A DNA stretch of 10,710 nucleotides from JABHCC01 sp034658635 (GTDB taxonomy: Bacteria > Bacteroidota > Bacteroidia > Bacteroidales > UBA12481): the NCBI GenBank assembly GCA_034658635.1, contig JAYEFL010000236.1:1-10710 (forward strand), in the 5' to 3' direction. How positions within the stretch are numbered: the stretch's first letter is position 1; every line of letters begins with the position of its first letter. Shown here one piece after another: positions 7,119-10,710 of this stretch. Under the pieces are notes generated by a model that was not told where the DNA came from, ran no database searches, and worked only from the letters and a program-made list of their open reading frames with translations. Position numbers and translations under genes: made by a program.

Positions 7119-7223
7119 CTATTTCTTACTCATCTCTATTTCGGACACTTACAGTTCTGCTCATAAAGCATTTCTGGCTGTCTTAAAACATTTGCAAATT
7201 TTTTACAATTTGAAATTGAATCT

Positions 7224-8309
7224 TTACACAGCCTCTTCCGGATCCAAATTAAAATACTTGTTTACAGCGTATTCGTACTGACTCATGAATAATTTCTTAA
7301 ATTCAGTAATATTATTTTGCTCGTAAAAGAGTAGCATCGCTTTTTTATAATCAGAAGCTTTTACGCTTCTGTACGACAATGGACAATAGCTATTTTCCAT
7401 AAGAATAGCATTGCTTATTATGCGAGCAGTACGCTTATTCCCATCATTAAATGGCTGAATGTAGGATAGTAAGACTAATAATAACAATGCCTTTTCAAAT
7501 ACATTATCTGTTGTATTTACCACCTCGCACATATGCTGCATAGCTTCTATGATTTGCTGCTCTACACTTAAGGGTTTGTATTCTGTACCACCAACACCAA
7601 CACCACGCCTTCGGATGCTTCGTTCAACTCCCAAATTTTTAATTAGAAGAGAATGTATATCTTCAATTCGACTAATGGTCAAAGGTTTCAAATAATCTGG
7701 TTCAGCAATAATGAAATCCAAAGCATCTTTGTGGTTAAGAAGCATTATAGCATCATCCTGCTTCTTGCCTTCGGCAAGTTCCTTATACTTTAGCAGTACT
7801 TCTGTCTCAAGCAAAGTATAGGTGTTACCTTCTATCTCCCCTGACTTCCAAGACAAATCAATAGCCAGAATATCTAGTTCCTTTTTATATTCACTATTAG
7901 ATAGAGGTGCTATGTTTTTAGTGTACTTATCTGTCAATGTATTTAATAACTGCATTTCTTCTTTTGTAAACAGTTCTGCTTTATTCAACACTTTAGGAAT
8001 CAAGTCAAGATTAAAAGACTGCTTTGCATTACGCTCTTCTGGAAGCAAATTGTAATATGCTTCAATGTCGATTGGAACAAATAATTCATAAGCATCAGAT
8101 ATGCAATATTTTCTTGCTTTCCCCTCTCCAATGGTTTTTATTAATTCTGGGGTCATTTCTAATAAGAGCCTTCTAATAGTGCTATCTCCCATTTTTACTA
8201 TTACACCATTGTAAATAGTCGATCTATCTACTGGCTGATTTGCTCTTACAAAATCAATAATTGCCCGTTGTTTATTGTTTAGCATATTGTGATTTTTCCT
8301 GTTCATCAT
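7224..8309 (-). CDS. Fic/DOC family protein with N-terminal winged-helix region and Gln in place of the catalytic His
   Basis: A 361-residue Fic-family protein. Fic enzymes usually transfer AMP or another phosphate group from a nucleotide to a target protein. Residues about 10-70 look like a winged helix (QRAIIDFVRAN, STIRRLLLEM, GKARKYCIS). An inhibitory motif of the [S/T]xxxE[G/N] type is present as SGEIEG (156-161), placing it in the class with a built-in N-terminal inhibitor. The substrate-facing flap is near GVGVGGTEYKP. The core motif reads QPFNDGNKR at 285-293. The canonical first residue is His, but the codon at 7455-7457 is CAG (Gln), so normal catalysis is doubtful unless this is a functional subfamily. 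The real start may be the ninth codon (ATG at 8283-8285), which has AGGAAAAA upstream. Conserved domains are otherwise complete, with no frameshift. It lies between two tRNA-Pro locus copies with a symmetric operator upstream. Confidence 0.9.
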   Translation of the reverse strand: MMNRKNHNMLNNKQRAIIDFVRANQPVDRSTIYNGVIVKMGDSTIRRLLLEMTPELIKTIGEGKARKYCISDAYELFVPIDIEAYYNLLPEERNAKQSFNLDLIPKVLNKAELFTKEEMQLLNTLTDKYTKNIAPLSNSEYKKELDILAIDLSWKSGEIEGNTYTLLETEVLLKYKELAEGKKQDDAIMLLNHKDALDFIIAEPDYLKPLTISRIEDIHSLLIKNLGVERSIRRRGVGVGGTEYKPLSVEQQIIEAMQHMCEVVNTTDNVFEKALLLLVLLSYIQPFNDGNKRTARIISNAILMENSYCPLSYRSVKASDYKKAMLLFYEQNNITEFKKLFMSQYEYAVNKYFNLDPEEAV

Positions 8310-8323
8310 TGCTTTATTAGGGA

Positions 8324-8350
8324 CAAATATAGGGAATTACTGCTCACAAA
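8324..8350 (-). promoter_or_regulatory. putative fic promoter
   Basis: On the minus strand TATATTTG (8324-8331) matches the -7 consensus TAnnTTTG. A TTTG (8347-8350) lies 15 bases upstream, shorter than the usual spacing of about 17-21. The first operator heptamer (8340-8346) sits in that spacer, so a bound regulator would block transcription. Confidence 0.5.
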
Positions 8351-8410
8351 TCATCTAATTTCTGCTCATATCCCATGATTTTGAGCAGCATGTTGTACAT
8401 TCTTGAGCAG
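8340..8410. promoter_or_regulatory. four-site symmetric operator, heptamer CTGCTCA
   Basis: CTGCTCA occurs at 8340-8346 and 8362-8368, and its inverse TGAGCAG at 8382-8388 and 8404-8410. Each same-orientation pair is spaced 22 bp, about two helical turns. Both inverted pairs share the same centre at 8375, so the whole array is a nested dyad. It overlaps the putative fic promoter and lies upstream of the tRNA-Pro promoter. The winged-helix region of the adjacent Fic protein is the most obvious candidate binder; that link is inference. Confidence 0.72.
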
Positions 8411-8460
8411 AATATAACATGAACAAACTGCTTATCCGAAATCTAATTGGAAATCTCTTC

Positions 8461-8491
8461 TTCGTAGATTTAAGAAAAAATAATACATTTG
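8461..8491 (+). promoter_or_regulatory. tRNA-Pro promoter
   Basis: TACATTTG (8484-8491) matches TAnnTTTG. A weak -33 candidate TTCG lies at 8461-8464, 19 bases upstream. The leader to the mature tRNA start is about 45 bases of CACAC-rich sequence. Confidence 0.55.
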
Positions 8492-8542
8492 CACTCCCAA
8501 CACACGCACACTTCTTAACACACCTCATACCCACACTTACTC

Positions 8543-8617
8543 CGGGATGTAGCTCAGCCAGGTTAGAGTACCCGTCTGGGGGGCGGGGGGCCGGAAGTTC
8601 AAATCTTCTCATCCCGA
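8543..8617 (+). tRNA. tRNA-Pro (anticodon GGG)
   Basis: A full 75-nt cloverleaf can be folded. The acceptor CGGGATG (8543-8549) pairs with CATCCCG (8610-8616), with discriminator A8617. The D stem is GCTC/GAGT. The anticodon stem CCCGT (8571-8575) pairs with GCGGG (8583-8587) around the loop CTGGGGG, giving anticodon GGG at 8578-8580, which reads CCC and CCU. The variable loop is GGGCC, and the T stem GGAAG/CTTCT encloses TTCAAAT. CCA is not encoded. A truncated copy of the same gene lies 1.4 kb upstream. Confidence 0.96.
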
Positions 8618-8632
8618 CTATTTCTTCCTAAG

Positions 8633-8663
8633 ACGCTGCGAGTCATGAACTTGCAGCGTTTTT
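8633..8663 (+). terminator. terminator after tRNA-Pro
   Basis: An 11-bp stem (8633-8643 with 8649-8659, one G-T pair) with loop CATGA, followed by five T at 8659-8663. It starts 15 bases after the tRNA. On the minus strand it lies 53 bases past the sensor kinase stop and could also slow transcription from that side, although no T run follows there. Confidence 0.85.
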
Positions 8664-8711
8664 GTATTTTTGCCGGGACAGTAACGGGACAAGCATCGAT
8701 TTTTGCGCGGC

Positions 8712-10710
8712 CTAAATGCTTTTTTTATCCAGACAAACCTGTATCATTTCAAGAAGTGCTTCTTTTTTAATGGGTTTTGCAATGTAATCATCACCCCCTG
8801 CTTCAATCGCTTTTTCTTTGTCGCCTTCGAGTCCACAGGCTGTTTGGACTATGATTATTACATCAGGGTTGAATTTTCGAATCTCACGCGTGGCATCATA
8901 ACCATTGATGTCCGGCATTTTTATATCCATGAGAATAATATCCGTATCTGGATTCTCACGGCATTTGTTAATAGTTTCTTTTCCTGTTGTAGTATAAATA
9001 ATTTTAGCGAATCTATTTTTTAAAATAGATTCTAAAAACATTTTACTGTTATTGTCATCTTCCGCAACAATGACCGATAAATTCTTTAAGGATACTCCTG
9101 ATTCTTTGTTTTGTTTTGCACCGTCTTCGTTAAGACTTTTCTTAGTGTATGGAATACTAAAAGTAAAAGTAGAACCTGAGCCTTCTTTCGAGCTTACGAT
9201 AAGCTTTCCACCCAACACTTCAACATATGATTTTGAAATGGCAAGCCCCAGTCCTGATCCCTCATAAACTTCTTTATCTTCAATATCGGCTTTCTCAAAA
9301 CGGTTAAAAACGGCCTCTATCCTATCAGCTGGAATCCCTATTCCCGTATCTTTTACATAAAACTCCAGCTCCTGATTATCCTTGTTGGTTTTCAATGTGC
9401 AAGAAAACGCAATACTACCGTGCTCGGTAAATTTTAGTGCATTTTTTATCAGGTTAGTCAGTATGCCTTCCAATTTATTTTTGTCGGTAACAACCCTGGC
9501 CTCATTATCTGAGAGGGTGGACTGATATTTGAGTTCAAGCCCTCTTTTTTGAGCCTCTTTATTAAAAATGGCATATTGATCTTCTAGTATCTTGTTTACT
9601 GATATTTCAGTGTTTACAACTACTATCTGGCCAGATTCAATTTTTGAAATATCAATAATATCATTAATCGTATCTAGCAATCGCATACCGCTCATTTCAA
9701 TAATCTTAACATACTCTTCCTTTTCCTCTCCTGTTTGATCAGATTCATTTAATAGACTGGTGAACCCAAGTATACTATTCATGGGGGTACGGATTTCGTG
9801 GCTCATATTGGTCAGGAAGGCGCTTTTAAGCCTGTCGCTTTGCCGTGCTTGCTCAAGTGCAAGTGTTAACTCTTGCTCTGCTCTTTTTCTTTCAAGAGAA
9901 ATACTTATTTGATGAGATATAATCTCCAGGGTTCTCATATCAGCTTTATCATAAGCATTTTCGTCATCATAGCTTTGAACGACAATTACACCTGATACTT
10001 TCTCCTTTCTAAATAAAGGCACTCCAAGCCATATTTCTGAAGGGGAACCAAGCATCTCCACCTCTCCAGATTTTATGAGTTTGCCGACTAGTGATTTTCG
10101 AGCCAATAATGGTTTTTTTGTTCTTGCAACATAAGCAGTAAATGATTTCCCGGCAGGAAAAGAGTCAACTTTGTCTTCTTTATCAGTATAAAATGGAAGA
10201 GAGAATGTATCGCTTTCTTCATCATACATGGCAACATAAAAGTTACTTGTGTCAATTATTGCTCCAAGTTCGTTTCTAACCATCAAGATAAATTCTTTGG
10301 GCTTATCGCTTAGAGCACCCCAATTTGAAATTTTTAAAACAATATTCTGAATTTGTTCATTTCGCTTTTTCTCAGTGATATCCTCTGCTACTTTTATATA
10401 ATTGATGATTTTCCCTTTCTCATTAAATATAGGAGAAACAGAAGCCATTTCCCAAAACAATTCACCGTTTTTCTTTTTGTTATGAAATTCTCCCCGCCAC
10501 TCTTTACCTCTTGAAACTGTTTCCCATAATTCTTTATACATCTCATCGGGCTGTTCACCGGATTTCAGGACTCTCGGGTTTTTGCCTTTTGCTTCTTCAA
10601 AAGTATATCCGGTAAGCTCCGTAAATTTAGGATTTACATATTCGAGGTTTCCTTTAGTATCTGTTATTGCAATAACTGATGGACTTTGTTTTACTGCGGT
10701 GGAGAGTTTG
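8712..10710 (-). CDS. hybrid sensor histidine kinase PAS-GAF-HisKA-HATPase-REC, N-terminus cut by window edge
   Basis: The frame is open to the right edge, giving 665 residues in the window; the first in-frame ATG (10541) is internal to a PAS domain, so it is not the start. Domain order is a PAS domain with PAC-like end (10709 to about 10370; ELTGYTFEEAKGKNPR, VAEDITEKK), then a GAF-like domain (about 10350-9900). HisKA follows with the phospho-accepting His at 9798-9800 in SHEIRTPMNS. The HATPase has N box NLIKNALKF, G1 DTGIGIP and G2 GSGLGLAIS. A C-terminal receiver has acidic AEDD, phospho-acceptor Asp at 8925-8927 in LMDIKMP, Thr in VQTA and Lys in AKP. All catalytic residues are present. 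The receiver is the last domain, with no DNA-binding output, so signal probably passes to a separate Hpt or regulator. No transmembrane segment is seen in the part present. The input signal is unknown. Confidence 0.95.
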   Translation of the reverse strand, partial: KLSTAVKQSPSVIAITDTKGNLEYVNPKFTELTGYTFEEAKGKNPRVLKSGEQPDEMYKELWETVSRGKEWRGEFHNKKKNGELFWEMASVSPIFNEKGKIINYIKVAEDITEKKRNEQIQNIVLKISNWGALSDKPKEFILMVRNELGAIIDTSNFYVAMYDEESDTFSLPFYTDKEDKVDSFPAGKSFTAYVARTKKPLLARKSLVGKLIKSGEVEMLGSPSEIWLGVPLFRKEKVSGVIVVQSYDDENAYDKADMRTLEIISHQISISLERKRAEQELTLALEQARQSDRLKSAFLTNMSHEIRTPMNSILGFTSLLNESDQTGEEKEEYVKIIEMSGMRLLDTINDIIDISKIESGQIVVVNTEISVNKILEDQYAIFNKEAQKRGLELKYQSTLSDNEARVVTDKNKLEGILTNLIKNALKFTEHGSIAFSCTLKTNKDNQELEFYVKDTGIGIPADRIEAVFNRFEKADIEDKEVYEGSGLGLAISKSYVEVLGGKLIVSSKEGSGSTFTFSIPYTKKSLNEDGAKQNKESGVSLKNLSVIVAEDDNNSKMFLESILKNRFAKIIYTTTGKETINKCRENPDTDIILMDIKMPDINGYDATREIRKFNPDVIIIVQTACGLEGDKEKAIEAGGDDYIAKPIKKEALLEMIQVCLDKKSI

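Larger units (their letters stand above)
7027..7130 (+). repeat. degenerate second copy of the tRNA-Pro locus
   Basis: This stretch aligns with 8484-8629. The leader (7027 to about 7066) matches the leader of the intact tRNA at roughly 80 percent with one indel. Positions 7093-7118 are identical to 8540-8565, and 7119-7130 match the 3' flank 8618-8629 at 11 of 12 positions. The promoter-equivalent TATTTTCC has lost the TAnnTTTG form. Together with the intact copy it brackets the fic gene as a direct repeat. Confidence 0.85.

Noticed and set aside
6966..7166. Plus-strand open frame rich in PTPTPT across the tRNA fragment leader
   Set aside because: It is a product of the CACACC repeat and runs through the tRNA pseudogene.
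7195..7212. AT-only inverted repeat CAAATT/AATTTG after fic as a terminator
   Set aside because: A 6-bp stem with almost no GC pairs is too weak to call.
8355..8631. Two open frames, one on each strand, across the operator and tRNA-Pro
   Set aside because: Both overlap an intact tRNA gene and the operator and show no protein features; no antitoxin gene could be supported here.

Overview
The window looks like a Bacteroidota chromosome, most likely Bacteroidales or a close relative. Three things point there: the gene set (a Bacteroidota-type RpoZ, a DUF4835/PorD-like exported protein, a CoaBC with the PAMDLDM motif), repeated matches to the Bacteroidota -7 promoter element TAnnTTTG, and A-rich leaders instead of Shine-Dalgarno sites. 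Finer placement is not possible from this sequence alone.

Positions 1-4475 hold a housekeeping cluster, all on the minus strand. In transcription order it is bamD (outer-membrane assembly lipoprotein), rpoZ (RNA polymerase omega), coaBC (coenzyme A synthesis), a DUF4835/PorD-like exported protein, and recN (DNA repair, cut by the left edge). The first four are separated by only 12-32 bases, so they are probably one operon read from a promoter that nearly touches the bamD start. recN follows after a 199-base gap that holds an 8-bp tandem array of about 18 units. Divergent from bamD lies an alpha-oxoamine-synthase-like PLP enzyme (4565-5803, plus strand). It ends in a 7-bp tandem array and a strong terminator, facing trxB (thioredoxin reductase, minus strand).

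Positions 6899-8711 look like an accessory insertion at a tRNA locus. An intact tRNA-Pro(GGG) lies at 8543-8617. A second copy of the same locus (leader, first 23 nt of the tRNA, then the 3' flank) lies at 7027-7130, with the inner 52 nt of the tRNA deleted. Between the copies is a Fic-family gene. It has an N-terminal winged-helix-like region and an intact inhibitory motif, but Gln replaces the catalytic His of the Fic motif. Upstream of it are four CTGCTCA heptamers in an exactly symmetric arrangement (8340-8410), overlapping the likely promoter. This is a good candidate for an autoregulatory operator. The operator, the altered Fic protein and the broken tRNA copy are the most unusual part of the window.

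Positions 8712-10710 (minus) encode a hybrid sensor kinase, PAS-GAF-HisKA-HATPase-REC, running off the right edge. It has no DNA-binding output domain and no partner regulator inside the window.

Short tandem repeats with 8-, 7- and 6-bp units occupy three different intergenic gaps, which is a notable density for 10.7 kb.
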